A DNA stretch of 64,000 nucleotides from Desulfovibrio aminophilus (lineage in GTDB: Bacteria > Desulfobacterota > Desulfovibrionia > Desulfovibrionales > Desulfovibrionaceae): contig NZ_JAMHGA010000044.1 of assembly GCF_023660105.1 (NCBI RefSeq), positions 124,001 to 188,000 of the forward strand, written 5' to 3'. Every line of letters starts with the position of its first letter. Within the stretch, counting starts at the first letter, position 1. Both the position numbers and the translations under genes were made by a program. Positions 17,464 through 26,679 of the stretch are shown here, piece after piece. The notes under the pieces were generated by a model, which searched no databases, was not told the DNA's origin, and saw only the letters and a list, made by a program, of their open reading frames with translations.

Positions 17464-17481
17464 CCGTCACCCGTCCGTCAC
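17464..17481 (+). promoter_or_regulatory. Pho-box-like direct repeat upstream of the exported HD protein
   Basis: CCGTCAC-CCGT-CCGTCAC: two identical 7-bp repeats with a 4-bp spacer, giving the 11-bp period of a PhoB box. The same heptamer in 11-bp register occurs before the alkaline phosphatase gene at 22772-22800. It lies about 75 bp upstream of the HD-protein start codon. PhoB binding is an inference from layout. Confidence 0.45.
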
Positions 17482-17555
17482 CTCTCCGCCGCCGTCCCTT
17501 CACGGACGCCTGCTAGGACAAGGGGCAATCATCCCCCAAGCAGGAGGTCCGAATC

Positions 17556-18692
17556 ATGGAGTTTTCCGCCGACCGCAGACGCGTTCTCGGCCTGATGGCC
17601 ACAGCCGGAGCGGTGGCCGCCGCATCCGCGGTCCTGCCCGGCCCGGCCTGGGCCAAGGCCCGGCCCGTGGGTCTGGAAGAGTGCCTGGCCCTCGCCCCAC
17701 GGGACATGGCCGAGCGCTCCGCGCCGGTGGCCCGCGCCTGGAAGCACCTGCGCGCCACCGCCGCCACCATCAAGAATCCCGGCCTGCGGGCCAGGGTCAT
17801 GGCCGTCCTGGACGACCCCGCGCCCACGCTCCTGGCCCGGCTGGATTCCCAGGCCCGCTCGGAGGTCTTCCAGGAACTCACGGCCAAGGGCTGGCTCAAG
17901 GACCGCGAGGACGGCCCGGACACCTTCCTGCCCCCGGCCCGGGACGCCCGCCGCGCGCCCCAGCCCTTCCTCTCGGCCCCGGGCAGCGGCTACCAGAGCC
18001 ACCACTCCTACCCCGGCGGACTCGTCACCCACACCGCCGCCAACGTGCGCATCTCCCTGTCCATCCTGGAGGCCTACGCCGAGGTCTCCGGCTTCGCGCC
18101 GGACCGCGACACCGTGCTCGCGGCCCAGCTCCTGCACGACCTGCACAAGCCCTGGGTCTTCCAGTGGGACGCGTCCGGCGAGAGCCGCGCGGAGAAGACG
18201 CTGGCCGGAACGGGCGAGCACCACGTGCTCGGCGTGGCCGAAAGCATCGCGCGCGGCCTGCCCGCCGAGGTGGTCGTGGCCCAGGCCTGCGCCCACACCC
18301 ACCCGGGCGCGGAAAAGGACGAGGCCCAGGTGGTCGGCTGGCTCTCGGCCGCGGCGATCCTCGCCGGGACGGACCCGGCGCGGGCCGGGCTCCTGGCCCC
18401 GGACGGCAAGACCCTGCCCCTGCCCCGGCGCGTGGAGGGTTTCGTCGTGCATCTGGGCGACCACGACTTCGTCTTCAGCGTGCCCGCCGCCAAGTGGACC
18501 ATCGCGGCCCTGCGCGGGGTGGCCGAAAAACAGTACGGGTTGGGCGGCGCGGACCTCGCGGGCGCGAAGTTCAATGCCCTGCGCAACTACGCCTTCTCCC
18601 AGCTCACGGCCGAGGCCCTCTATCGGGAATATTCGCTCGCTGGGGCCGAGGGTCTGGCGCGGGCCGTGGCCCGGGTCGTGCGCCCGGCCTGA
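17556..18692 (+). CDS. Tat-exported HD-domain metal-dependent phosphohydrolase
   Basis: A 378-residue protein. The N terminus is a twin-arginine signal (SADRRRVLGLMATAGAVAAASAVLPGPAWA) so a folded, cofactor-bearing enzyme is exported to the periplasm. The HD-like centre has HHSYPGGLVTHTAANVRIS near residue 148, LLHDLHKPWVFQW near 190 (the HD pair), GEHHVLGVAES near 218 and QACAHTHPG near 245, giving the expected histidine/aspartate metal ligands. The substrate is unknown; the upstream Pho-box-like repeat suggests a phosphate-related role. The ATG at 17556 is preceded by caggagg. A shared terminator separates it from convergent icd. Confidence 0.82.
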   Translation: MEFSADRRRVLGLMATAGAVAAASAVLPGPAWAKARPVGLEECLALAPRDMAERSAPVARAWKHLRATAATIKNPGLRARVMAVLDDPAPTLLARLDSQARSEVFQELTAKGWLKDREDGPDTFLPPARDARRAPQPFLSAPGSGYQSHHSYPGGLVTHTAANVRISLSILEAYAEVSGFAPDRDTVLAAQLLHDLHKPWVFQWDASGESRAEKTLAGTGEHHVLGVAESIARGLPAEVVVAQACAHTHPGAEKDEAQVVGWLSAAAILAGTDPARAGLLAPDGKTLPLPRRVEGFVVHLGDHDFVFSVPAAKWTIAALRGVAEKQYGLGGADLAGAKFNALRNYAFSQLTAEALYREYSLAGAEGLARAVARVVRPA

Positions 18693-18694
18693 CG

Positions 18695-18736
18695 AAAAAA
18701 AAGACGGCCGGGGAGCCTCGCGGTTCCCCGGCCGTC
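18695..18736 (-). terminator. Intrinsic terminator for icd (minus strand)
   Basis: A 12-bp perfect stem GACGGCCGGGGA / TCCCCGGCCGTC (arms 18703-18714 and 18725-18736). On the minus strand it is followed by eight T (the A-run at 18695-18702), so it terminates icd. On the plus strand there is no T-run, and termination of the HD gene there would be weaker. Confidence 0.85.
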
Positions 18737-18753
18737 GGTCTCGTCGCGCCGGA

Positions 18754-19905
<1,152 letters not shown>

Positions 19906-19986
19906 GCTCAGCCCTCCTCGGAGAAAATTTCCCGAATCGATAGCCGGTCACGGGAGCGAAGGCAAGAGCCCGGAGTGGGTCCCCGC

Positions 19987-20015
19987 TTGACGGAAGCCCT
20001 TCGCCGCGCTATGGG
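19987..20015 (+). promoter_or_regulatory. Candidate sigma-70 promoter of trpB2
   Basis: TTGACG (19987-19992), 17-bp spacer, TATGGG (20010-20015). The predicted start near 20022 is almost at the leader-peptide ATG at 20024, so either the leader is leaderless, translation uses the second ATG at 20039, or another upstream promoter is used. Confidence 0.45.
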
Positions 20016-20023
20016 GGTTGGTC

Positions 20024-20083
20024 ATGAAGACGCAAGTCATGCACACGATCGGGTATTGGTGGCGCTGGCGGCAGAGGGACTGA
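20024..20083 (+). CDS. Trp leader peptide (attenuation), 19 residues
   Basis: A 19-codon reading frame ATG 20024 to TGA 20081, encoding MKTQVMHTIGYWWRWRQRD. Three Trp codons (20057, 20060, 20066) sit next to each other (WWRW), far above chance, just before a set of alternative hairpins and the tryptophan synthase gene. This is the classic layout of a ribosome-mediated trp attenuator: ribosomes stall at the Trp codons when charged tRNA-Trp is scarce. A second in-frame ATG at 20039 would give a 14-residue version. The ribosome-binding site is weak (gggg about 10 nt upstream). Confidence 0.75.
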   Translation: MKTQVMHTIGYWWRWRQRD

Positions 20084-20141
20084 AGCCGCAAGCGCTGACT
20101 TGAACGATTCAAGGGCCGCGGGCTTCCAGACCGCGGCCCTT
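20062..20141 (+). promoter_or_regulatory. Trp attenuator: alternative hairpins before trpB2
   Basis: Three pairings are visible. Pause hairpin 1:2 joins 20062-20072 with 20085-20095 (10 of 11 pairs), overlapping the Trp codons. Antiterminator 2:3 joins GAAGCCGC (20082-20089) with 20118-20126 (8 pairs, one bulge). Terminator 3:4 joins AAGGGCCGCGG (20111-20121) with CCGCGGCCCTT (20131-20141), 11 perfect pairs, but with only a short T-run. A small extra dyad CTTGAA-cga-TTCAAG lies at 20099-20113. A ribosome stalled at 20057-20068 would free segment 2 and block the terminator. Confidence 0.7.
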
Positions 20142-20205
20142 TCGCATCCAGAAGGAGAAAAGGGCGGTCCGGGAGGCGGCGGCGAAAAACGAGGAGGAAT
20201 ACGCC

Positions 20206-21549
20206 GTGACCGAAGACCGCATCATCCTGCCCATAAGCGAGATGCCCCGGCAGTGGTACAACGCCCTGCCCGACCTGCCCACGCCCCTGGCCCCGCCGCT
20301 GGACCCGCAGACCAAGCAGCCCGTCACCCCGGAGCAGCTCTCGGTCATCTTCCCCAACGCGCTCATCGAGCAGGAGATGAGCCCCAAGCGGCTCATCGAG
20401 ATTCCCGAGCCGGTGCTGGACATCTACCGCCTCTTCCGGCCCACGCCGCTCAAGCGCGCCCGTCGCCTGGAACAGGCCATCGGCACCAAGTGCCGCATCT
20501 ACTACAAGGACGAGTCGGTCTCCCCGGCGGGCTCGCACAAGACGAACACCTCCGTGCCCCAGGTCTACTTCAACAAGATCGAGGGCGTGAAGCGGCTCTC
20601 CACCGAGACCGGCGCGGGCCAGTGGGGCACGGCCCTGTCCTTCGCCTGCAAGATGTTCGGCATGACCTGCACCGTGTACATGGTCAAGGTCAGCTACGAG
20701 ATGAAGCCCTACCGCCAGATCCTCATGCGCATGTATGGCGGCGAGGTCTTCCCCTCGCCCTCGGACCGGACCAACTCGGGCCGGGCCATGCTGGCCAAGG
20801 ACCCGGGCTGCAAGGGCAGCCTCGGCCTGGCCATCTCCGAGGCCGTGGAGGACGCGGCCACCCACGAGGACACAAAGTACACCCTGGGCAGCGTGCTGAA
20901 CCACGTGCTCCTGCACCAGTCCGTGGTCGGCCAGGAGACCCAGAAGCAGTTGGAGATGGCCGGCGAGAAGCCGGACTATCTGGTGGGCTGCGTGGGCGGC
21001 GGCAGCAACTTCGGCGGCTTCGTCCTGCCCTTCCTGCCGCGCAAGCTCCAGGGCGAGAAGATCACCTTCGTGGCCGCCGAGCCCAAGGCCTGCCCCACGC
21101 TCACCCGCGGCGACTACCGCTACGACTACGGCGACGTGGCCCGGCTCACCCCGCTGATGAAGATGCACACCCTGGGCCACGCCTTCATGCCCGCGCCGAT
21201 CCACGCGGGCGGTCTGCGCTACCACGGCGACGCGCCCATCGTCTGCAACCTGCACGCCGACGGACTGGTGGACGCCCGGGCATACTACCAGAACGAGTGC
21301 TTCGAGGCGGCCAAGCTCTTCCTGGCCACCGAGGGCTACCTGCCCGCGCCGGAGACCTCCCACGCCATCAAGGCGGCCATCGACCTGGCCAAGACCGCCG
21401 CGCCCGGCTCGGTCATCGCCTTCCTCTACTCCGGCCACGGCCTGCTGGACCTGGCCTCCTACGAGGCCTACCTCAAGGGCGAGCTGACCAACTTCGAACT
21501 GCCCCAGGCGGACATCGACAGCGCGCTCAAGGACTGCCCCACGATCTGA
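20206..21549 (+). CDS. trpB2: Tryptophan synthase beta chain, TrpB2 type
   Basis: A 447-residue PLP enzyme of the longer TrpB2 class, which joins indole and serine to make tryptophan, often as an indole-scavenging enzyme without TrpA. The PLP lysine is in [12 protein letters not shown] near residue 110; GGGSNFGGF near 265 is the phosphate-binding loop; [12 protein letters not shown] near 140 is the TrpB2 catalytic glutamate region. Length and the N-terminal extension ([14 protein letters not shown]) fit TrpB2 rather than TrpB1. The GTG start at 20206 has aggagg at a good distance. No trpA is adjacent. An attenuator lies upstream and a terminator downstream. Confidence 0.93.
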   Translation: MTEDRIILPISEMPRQWYNALPDLPTPLAPPLDPQTKQPVTPEQLSVIFPNALIEQEMSPKRLIEIPEPVLDIYRLFRPTPLKRARRLEQAIGTKCRIYYKDESVSPAGSHKTNTSVPQVYFNKIEGVKRLSTETGAGQWGTALSFACKMFGMTCTVYMVKVSYEMKPYRQILMRMYGGEVFPSPSDRTNSGRAMLAKDPGCKGSLGLAISEAVEDAATHEDTKYTLGSVLNHVLLHQSVVGQETQKQLEMAGEKPDYLVGCVGGGSNFGGFVLPFLPRKLQGEKITFVAAEPKACPTLTRGDYRYDYGDVARLTPLMKMHTLGHAFMPAPIHAGGLRYHGDAPIVCNLHADGLVDARAYYQNECFEAAKLFLATEGYLPAPETSHAIKAAIDLAKTAAPGSVIAFLYSGHGLLDLASYEAYLKGELTNFELPQADIDSALKDCPTI

Positions 21550-21555
21550 ACGGCG

Positions 21556-21590
21556 AAAAGGCCGGACGGAATTCCGTCCGGCCTTTTTTT
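21556..21590 (+). terminator. Intrinsic terminator after trpB2
   Basis: Perfect 10-bp stem GGCCGGACGG / CCGTCCGGCC (21560-21569 and 21574-21583) with loop AATT, followed by seven T. It is preceded by AAAA so may also serve the convergent glycosidase gene. Confidence 0.93.
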
Positions 21591-21594
21591 GCGC

Positions 21595-22731
21595 CTATTG
21601 TTGCTGATGCAACTTGCTCTTCAAGGCCATGATCCGCTCGTAGGATTCGCGCACCCGGCTCTCGGGGACCACTCCGTCGCGGACCAGCGTGACGATGGCC
21701 GCCTGGGCCCTGGCCGGAAGCTCCGGGTCGTAGGCCAGGTTGTTGCCGAAGAGCAGGATGTCGGCCCCGGCCTCCAAGGCCAGCCGCACCGTGGCCTCCA
21801 GGTCGTACTTCTCCGTCACCGCCCTCATCTGGAGGTCGTCGGTGACGATCACCCCGGTGAAGCCCAGGCCCCCGCGCAGCAAGCCGGTGGTGATCCGGCG
21901 CGAGAGGCTGGCCGGGAAATCCGGGTCCAGGCGGGAATTGAAGACGTGGGCGGTCATGACCATGTCCACCCGGTCGCGGGCCAGCAGGAGGCGGTAGGGC
22001 GTGAGTTCGGCCTCGCGCCAGGTGACGCTTACGTCCGTGAAGCCCAGGTGACTGTCCGCCGCCGCGCTGCCGTGGCCCGGGAAGTGCTTCAGGCAGGCGA
22101 GCACCCCGGCGTCGGCCAGGCCCCGGAGAAAGGCCTCGGCGTTGAGCGCCACCCGCTCGGGGTCGCTGGAGAAGCTCCGGCCCAGCGCGCCGATGGCCGG
22201 GCTCTTGGGGTTCACGTTCACGTCCACGCAGGGCGCGAAGTCCAGGTTCACCCCCAGGTCCCGGAGCATGTCCCCCATCGCCTCGGCCGAGGTCCGCACC
22301 CGGCCCGGGTTGTTCCAGGAGCCCATCTCGGTCGCCGAGGGCGTGTCCGCGAAACCGTCACGGGCCTTGAAACGCTGCACCCGGCCGCCCTCCTGGTCCA
22401 CGGCCACGAACAGCGGCAGCGGGGCCAGGGCCCGCAGCGCGGCCGTGAGACGCCGCACCTGCCCGGAATTCTTGATGTTGCGCCCCGGCTGCTTGAGCAG
22501 TACATCGTAGTCGAAAAGCACGACGCCGCCCACGCGGCCCTCGGCCACGTCCCGGGCGATGGGCTCCGACCCGGTCAGTTCCAGGCCGCGAAAGCCCACC
22601 AGGAGCATCTGCCCGGCCATCTGCTCCAGGCTGGGCCGGGAATCGGCCCAGCCTGGAACCGCCGAAAACGGCAACAGACACGACAGGACCATCGTCACAA
22701 TCAGACAGCGCAATGAACTCGAAAACCGCAT
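21595..22731 (-). CDS. Exported family 3 glycoside hydrolase, NagZ-like beta-N-acetylhexosaminidase
   Basis: A 378-residue GH3 enzyme. The start at 22731 gives a Sec signal peptide (MRFSSSLRCLIVTMVLSCLLPFSAVPGWA), so unlike E. coli NagZ it should act in the periplasm. GH3 landmarks: FVAVDQEGGRVQRF near residue 120, CLKHFPGHGSAAADSHLGFTDVS near 210 (the NagZ KHFPGHG with His of the catalytic dyad), and the nucleophile aspartate in VIVTDDLQM near 295. It probably trims N-acetylglucosamine from muropeptides or other amino-sugar polymers. A good Shine-Dalgarno (tggagg) sits 7 nt before the ATG. It is divergent from the alkaline phosphatase gene. Confidence 0.88.
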   Translation of the reverse strand: MRFSSSLRCLIVTMVLSCLLPFSAVPGWADSRPSLEQMAGQMLLVGFRGLELTGSEPIARDVAEGRVGGVVLFDYDVLLKQPGRNIKNSGQVRRLTAALRALAPLPLFVAVDQEGGRVQRFKARDGFADTPSATEMGSWNNPGRVRTSAEAMGDMLRDLGVNLDFAPCVDVNVNPKSPAIGALGRSFSSDPERVALNAEAFLRGLADAGVLACLKHFPGHGSAAADSHLGFTDVSVTWREAELTPYRLLLARDRVDMVMTAHVFNSRLDPDFPASLSRRITTGLLRGGLGFTGVIVTDDLQMRAVTEKYDLEATVRLALEAGADILLFGNNLAYDPELPARAQAAIVTLVRDGVVPESRVRESYERIMALKSKLHQQQ

Positions 22732-22771
22732 GATCCGCCTCCATTTTTCAAGGCCTCGGTTCGACACGCAA

Positions 22772-22813
22772 CCGTCACGGGACCGGCAAACGTCCGTCAC
22801 CGAGTTTCATAAT
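22772..22813 (+). promoter_or_regulatory. Pho-box-like array and -10 element upstream of alkaline phosphatase
   Basis: CCGTCAC (22772-22778), CCGGCAA (22783-22789) and CCGTCAC (22794-22800) repeat with exactly 11-bp period, and GTTTCAT follows one base out of phase. A near-consensus -10, CATAAT, lies at 22808-22813, with no recognisable -35, as is usual for activator-dependent Pho promoters. The repeats resemble the PhoB heptamer CTGTCAT and match those upstream of the HD-protein gene. Confidence 0.55.
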
Positions 22814-22863
22814 ACTCTGCGGGGTTTGACCGAACTTCAACACTTTTCTGGAGGTCATCGGCA

Positions 22864-24369
22864 ATGAAGCCTTCCTTGTCACGCGCGGCGGTCGTCCTGT
22901 TGACCGTCCTGGCCCTGTGCACCGTCCTGGCCGGTCCCGCCTCGGCCGGTGACGCCCCCGAACGCAAGCCCAAGTATGTCTTCCTCTTCATCGGCGACGG
23001 CATGGGCCTGCCGCAGATCAGCGCGGCCCAGTACTACTACGCCGCCAAGGAGGGCAAGGCGGGCGAAAGCAAACTGCTCATGACCGGCATGCCCTACCAG
23101 GGCATCACCACCACCTATTCCTCCGAATCGCCGATCACCGACTCGGCGGCCGCGGGCACGGCCATGGCCTGCGGGGTCAAGACCTACAACGCGGGCCTGG
23201 GCCTGGACGCCCAGAAGAAGCCCTACCGGAGCATCGCCGAGCTGGCCAAGGCCAAGGGCATGAAGGTCGGCATCGTGACCAGCGTGTCCCTGGACCACGC
23301 CACCCCGGCCGCCTTCTACGCCCACCAGGAGTCGCGCCGCTCCTACCACGAGATCGGCCACGAGCTGGCCAAGAGCGGCTTCGACTATTTCGCGGGCGGC
23401 GGCTTCCTGGACCCCGAGGGCAAGAAGTCCAAGGCCCCCCAAGGCAATGTCGTCGAGGCCGTGAAGAAGGCGGGCTACACCGTGGTCGATGACCGCGCGG
23501 GCTTCGAGGCCCTGGGGCCCAAGTCCGGCAAGGTCGTGGCCATGAACAAGCGCCTGCCCGACGAGGAGGCCATGCCCTACGCCATCGACACGAAGAACCC
23601 GGACGTGACCCTGGCCGAGTTCACGGCCAAGGGCATCCGGCTCCTGGACAACTCCAAGGGCTTCTTCATGATGGTCGAGGGCGGCAAGATCGACTGGTCC
23701 TGCCACGCCAACGACGCCGCCACCACCCTGGCCGACATGATGGCCTTCAACGCGGCCATCGCCGAGGCCCGGACATTCGCCGAGGCCCACCCCAAGGACA
23801 CGCTCATCGTGGTCACCGGCGACCATGAAACCGGCGGCCTGACCGTGGGCTTCGCGGGCACCAAGTACGCCAACTACTTCACCGTGCTCGACGGCCAGAA
23901 GACCTCCTTCCAGGCCTTCAGGGACGAGGTGCTCGCCCCGCTCACGGCCTCCTGCGGGTCCAAGTGCCGCTTCGAGGACGTGCAGCCGCTCATCACCCAG
24001 CACTTCGGGCTCAAGTTCGCGGGCGATCCCAAGACCGACCGCCTCGTGCTCAAGGACTACGAGGTCGCCCAGCTGCGCGAGGCCTTCCAGCGCACCCTGG
24101 CGGGCGAGAAGGAGGCCTCCAAGGACGAGCAGGGCTACCTGCTCTACGGCGGCTACGACCCGCTCACCGTGACCGTGACCCACCTCCTGAACCAGAAGGC
24201 GGGCCTGGGCTGGACCACCTACTCCCACACCGGCGTGCCCGTGGCCACGGCGGCCCAGGGCCCCGGCGGCAAGCTCTTCGCCGGATACTACGACAACACC
24301 GACATCTTCAAGAAACTGGCCGCCGCCATGGGCCTCGACGCCAAGCCCACGCTCCTGGCCAAGAACTAG
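22864..24369 (+). CDS. phoA: Alkaline phosphatase (PhoA family), exported
   Basis: A 501-residue exported phosphomonoesterase with a Sec signal peptide (residues 1-28, cut near PASA). Metal motif VFLFIGDGMGLPQ is near residue 40, the nucleophile serine in ITDSAAAGTAMACGVK near 95, VEGGKIDWSCHAND near 270 and VVTGDHETGGLTVGF near 320. It releases phosphate from organic monoesters in the periplasm. A Pho-box-like array precedes it, consistent with induction by phosphate limitation. The ATG has ctggagg at an 8-nt spacing. Cys352 and Cys356 of the loop ASCGSKC could form a disulfide (numbers approximate). Confidence 0.92.
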   Translation: MKPSLSRAAVVLLTVLALCTVLAGPASAGDAPERKPKYVFLFIGDGMGLPQISAAQYYYAAKEGKAGESKLLMTGMPYQGITTTYSSESPITDSAAAGTAMACGVKTYNAGLGLDAQKKPYRSIAELAKAKGMKVGIVTSVSLDHATPAAFYAHQESRRSYHEIGHELAKSGFDYFAGGGFLDPEGKKSKAPQGNVVEAVKKAGYTVVDDRAGFEALGPKSGKVVAMNKRLPDEEAMPYAIDTKNPDVTLAEFTAKGIRLLDNSKGFFMMVEGGKIDWSCHANDAATTLADMMAFNAAIAEARTFAEAHPKDTLIVVTGDHETGGLTVGFAGTKYANYFTVLDGQKTSFQAFRDEVLAPLTASCGSKCRFEDVQPLITQHFGLKFAGDPKTDRLVLKDYEVAQLREAFQRTLAGEKEASKDEQGYLLYGGYDPLTVTVTHLLNQKAGLGWTTYSHTGVPVATAAQGPGGKLFAGYYDNTDIFKKLAAAMGLDAKPTLLAKN

Positions 24370-24381
24370 CCCACCGCGAAC

Positions 24382-24407
24382 CCGGGGCGGCGGAAACGCC
24401 GCCCCGG
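24382..24407 (+). other. Strong intercistronic hairpin without a T-run
   Basis: Perfect 11-bp stem CCGGGGCGGCG / CGCCGCCCCGG closed by a GAAA tetraloop, between phoA and the YibE/F gene. Without a following T-run it is more likely an mRNA-stabilising element or a Rho-region structure than an intrinsic terminator. Confidence 0.6.
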
Positions 24408-24425
24408 TCCTCCCACGGAATCCCC

Positions 24426-25571
24426 ATGCCCGACCGCTCCCGCCTGCGCCGCGACATCTGGCTCTCCATCGTGTTCCTCGCGCTCACCGCGGCGCTCTGG
24501 TTCCTGCCCACGGGCTTCGAGGACCGGGGCGACCCCACCGCCCTGCGGGCCAAGGCCGAGGTCCTGAGCGTGGACGACTCCCGCGTGCTGCGCTTCGGCG
24601 TGCTCAAGACCGGCTGGCAGACCCTGACCATGCGTCTGCTGGAGGGCCCGTTCCAGGGCCAGGTGGTGGAGGGCGACAACCAGCTCCTGGGCAAGCTGGA
24701 GATGGACAAGTATTTCCAGCCCGGGGACACGGCCCTGGCCGTGATCACCACCACGCCGGAAGGCGGGATATCCCGGGTCAATCCCCAGGACCACTACCGC
24801 CTGGGCGTGGAGGCGCTCCTGTTCGCGCTCTTCGCCGGGCTGCTCGTGCTCTTCGCCGGATTCACCGGGGCCCGGGCCCTGCTCTCGTTCCTGTTCACGG
24901 CCCTGGCCATCTGGAAGCTGTTCATCCCGGCCATGCTGCGGGGCCTGGACCCGGTCTGGATCGGGCTGGCCCTGACCACGGCCATCACGGCGGCGGTGAT
25001 CTTCCTGGTGGGCGGGCTCTCGCGCAAGAGTCTGGCGGCCTTCCTGGGCGCCCTGGCGGGCTTCCTGGTCACCGGGGCCACGGCCCTGCTCCTGGCCCCG
25101 TCCTTCCATCTCAACGGCGCGGTGAAGCCCTTCTCCGAGACCCTGCTCTACACCGGCTTCGGCCACCTGGACCTGACCCGCATCTTCCTGGCCAGCATCT
25201 GCCTGGCCGCCACGGGCGCGGTCATGGACCTGGCCATGGACGTGGCCGCCTCGCAGAACGAGGTGCTGCAAAAGAAACCGGATTTGAAATTCGGGGAGGC
25301 GCTGCGCTCGGGCTTCGCCGTGGGCCGGGCCGTGACCGGAACCATGACCACCACGCTCCTGCTGGCCTATTCCGGGGGCTACATGACCCTGCTCATGGTC
25401 TTCATGGCCCAGGGCGTGCCCATGGCCAACCTGTTCAACCTGAACTACGTGGCGGCCGAGGTCTTCAACACCCTGGTGGGATCGTTCGGGCTGGTGGCAA
25501 CCGCGCCCTTCACGGCCCTCATCGGCGCGGCGGTGTTCACGCGCTGGAGGCGGGGCGCTACTCCCCGATGA
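24426..25571 (+). CDS. YibE/F-family integral membrane protein
   Basis: A 381-residue membrane protein. A first membrane segment ([18 protein letters not shown]) is followed by a soluble beta-rich domain of about 110 residues ([27 protein letters not shown]), then seven or so hydrophobic helices containing [20 protein letters not shown] near residue 258, the YibE/F family signature. The transport role of the family is not established. It is just downstream of phoA, so a phosphate-related function is possible. Its 3' end overlaps the convergent yjbQ gene by 14 bp. Confidence 0.83.
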   Translation: MPDRSRLRRDIWLSIVFLALTAALWFLPTGFEDRGDPTALRAKAEVLSVDDSRVLRFGVLKTGWQTLTMRLLEGPFQGQVVEGDNQLLGKLEMDKYFQPGDTALAVITTTPEGGISRVNPQDHYRLGVEALLFALFAGLLVLFAGFTGARALLSFLFTALAIWKLFIPAMLRGLDPVWIGLALTTAITAAVIFLVGGLSRKSLAAFLGALAGFLVTGATALLLAPSFHLNGAVKPFSETLLYTGFGHLDLTRIFLASICLAATGAVMDLAMDVAASQNEVLQKKPDLKFGEALRSGFAVGRAVTGTMTTTLLLAYSGGYMTLLMVFMAQGVPMANLFNLNYVAAEVFNTLVGSFGLVATAPFTALIGAAVFTRWRRGATPR

Positions 25572-25974
25572 TCTTGATGAGCACCCGCTTTCTCCGGCTG
25601 CCGTCGAACTCGCCGTAGAAGATCTGCTCCCAGGGGCCCAGGTCCAGGCGGCCGTCCGTGACCGCCACCACCACCTCGCGGCCCATGATCTGGCGCTTCA
25701 TGTGCGCGTCGGCGTTGTCCTCGCCCACGTTGTGGCGATAGCCGCCCACGGGCTCGTGCGGGGCGAGCTTCTCCAGCCAAACCTCGTAGTCGTGGTGCAG
25801 GCCGGACTCGTCGTCGTTGATGAACACGCTGGCCGTGATGTGCATGGCGTTCACCAGGCAGAGGCCCTCGCGGATGCCGCTCTCGGCCAGGCTGGCCTCC
25901 ACCTCGGGCGTGATGTTCAGGAAGCCGCGCCGGGACGGGACGTTGAACCAGAGTTCCTGGCGGTGGGACTTCAT
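25558..25974 (-). CDS. YjbQ-family secondary thiamine-phosphate synthase-like protein
   Basis: A 138-residue YjbQ/UPF0047 protein. Conserved segments: [43 protein letters not shown] (residues 18-60), [33 protein letters not shown] (the H-N-x-G-E-x-N-x-H signature near 85), and [14 protein letters not shown]. Family members form a trimer with a buried His/Glu metal site and have weak thiamine-phosphate synthase activity; the physiological role is unclear. The ATG overlaps the stop of the upstream membrane protein (ATGA). Confidence 0.9.
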   Translation of the reverse strand: MKSHRQELWFNVPSRRGFLNITPEVEASLAESGIREGLCLVNAMHITASVFINDDESGLHHDYEVWLEKLAPHEPVGGYRHNVGEDNADAHMKRQIMGREVVVAVTDGRLDLGPWEQIFYGEFDGSRRKRVLIKIIGE

Positions 25975-26195
25975 GACGGGCCTCCGGTCAGCACCCGGGC
26001 CAGGTGCTGGGCGACCAGCCCGAGCACGAGAAGGAGGACGTAGGCCCCCAGCCGCACCCAGCGGATGGTGGCATGCCGGGCCATGTCGCCCAGGCGGGTG
26101 TCCAGGGTGAAGTGCTTGATCACCAGGATGATGCCCACGGTGATGCCGAAAAAGCCCGCCCACTCCAGGGCGCTCGCGATCCAGGCCTGCTGCAT
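25971..26195 (-). CDS. 74-residue two-helix membrane protein
   Basis: A small integral membrane protein with two hydrophobic helices ([21 protein letters not shown] and [23 protein letters not shown]) joined by a short basic loop ([15 protein letters not shown]). The ATG at 26195 is preceded by agggggaatccc. It ends in the start codon of yjbQ, so the two are probably translationally coupled. No known family recognised. Confidence 0.6.
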   Translation of the reverse strand: MQQAWIASALEWAGFFGITVGIILVIKHFTLDTRLGDMARHATIRWVRLGAYVLLLVLGLVAQHLARVLTGGPS

Positions 26196-26390
26196 GGGAT
26201 TCCCCCTGTCTTTTCCGCACGCTAGCAGAGGCCGCCAAGGCTGCCAAGCCCGGCGAGGGCCGATTCCGCTTGCCTTCCCGCCCTCCGGGCGTATGCTCGG
26301 GCCGCTTTCCGCCCCGCCTCGTCCGTTCCGGGGCAACGTCCAGCCGCGAGGAACCGGCGTGCCCCGAATGTCGTCCGCGCTCCCCTTCCC

Positions 26391-26639
26391 ATGAGCCTGC
26401 CCTGCGTGGGCTGCGGCTGGTGCTGTCTGGACACCCAGTGCGGCGTGTCCCACGGCCTGCACGGCTACCTGCCGCGCTGCCCGGAACTCTTCTGGGACGA
26501 GGCCGAGGGCCGCTACGTCTGCCTCCTGATCCGCGATCCCCGGCCCGGGGTGGACCTCACCGAGCTGCGCGAGGGCCGGGGCTGCTGCGCCCCGCTCAAT
26601 CCCTGGCGGGCCTGGGTCGTCAGCCGCGAGAAGGAATAA
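26391..26639 (+). CDS. Small cysteine-cluster protein (YkgJ-like)
   Basis: An 82-residue protein with eight cysteines. It opens with [14 protein letters not shown], resembling the CxxCGxCC start of YkgJ/Fli-type cysteine-cluster proteins, then has [18 protein letters not shown] and [10 protein letters not shown]. These cysteines could bind zinc or an Fe-S cluster. Function unknown. No strong ribosome-binding site precedes the ATG. It is followed 40 bp later by the rhomboid gene. Confidence 0.68.
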   Translation: MSLPCVGCGWCCLDTQCGVSHGLHGYLPRCPELFWDEAEGRYVCLLIRDPRPGVDLTELREGRGCCAPLNPWRAWVVSREKE

Positions 26640-26679
26640 CGCCTTTCCAGGCCGGGGGCTTTTCCCTTACACTGCCCCC

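Noticed and set aside
20011-20103. Short frame from ATG 20011 before trpB2 as a gene
   Set aside because: It overlaps the -10 box and has no ribosome-binding site; the Trp-rich frame starting at 20024 explains the region better.
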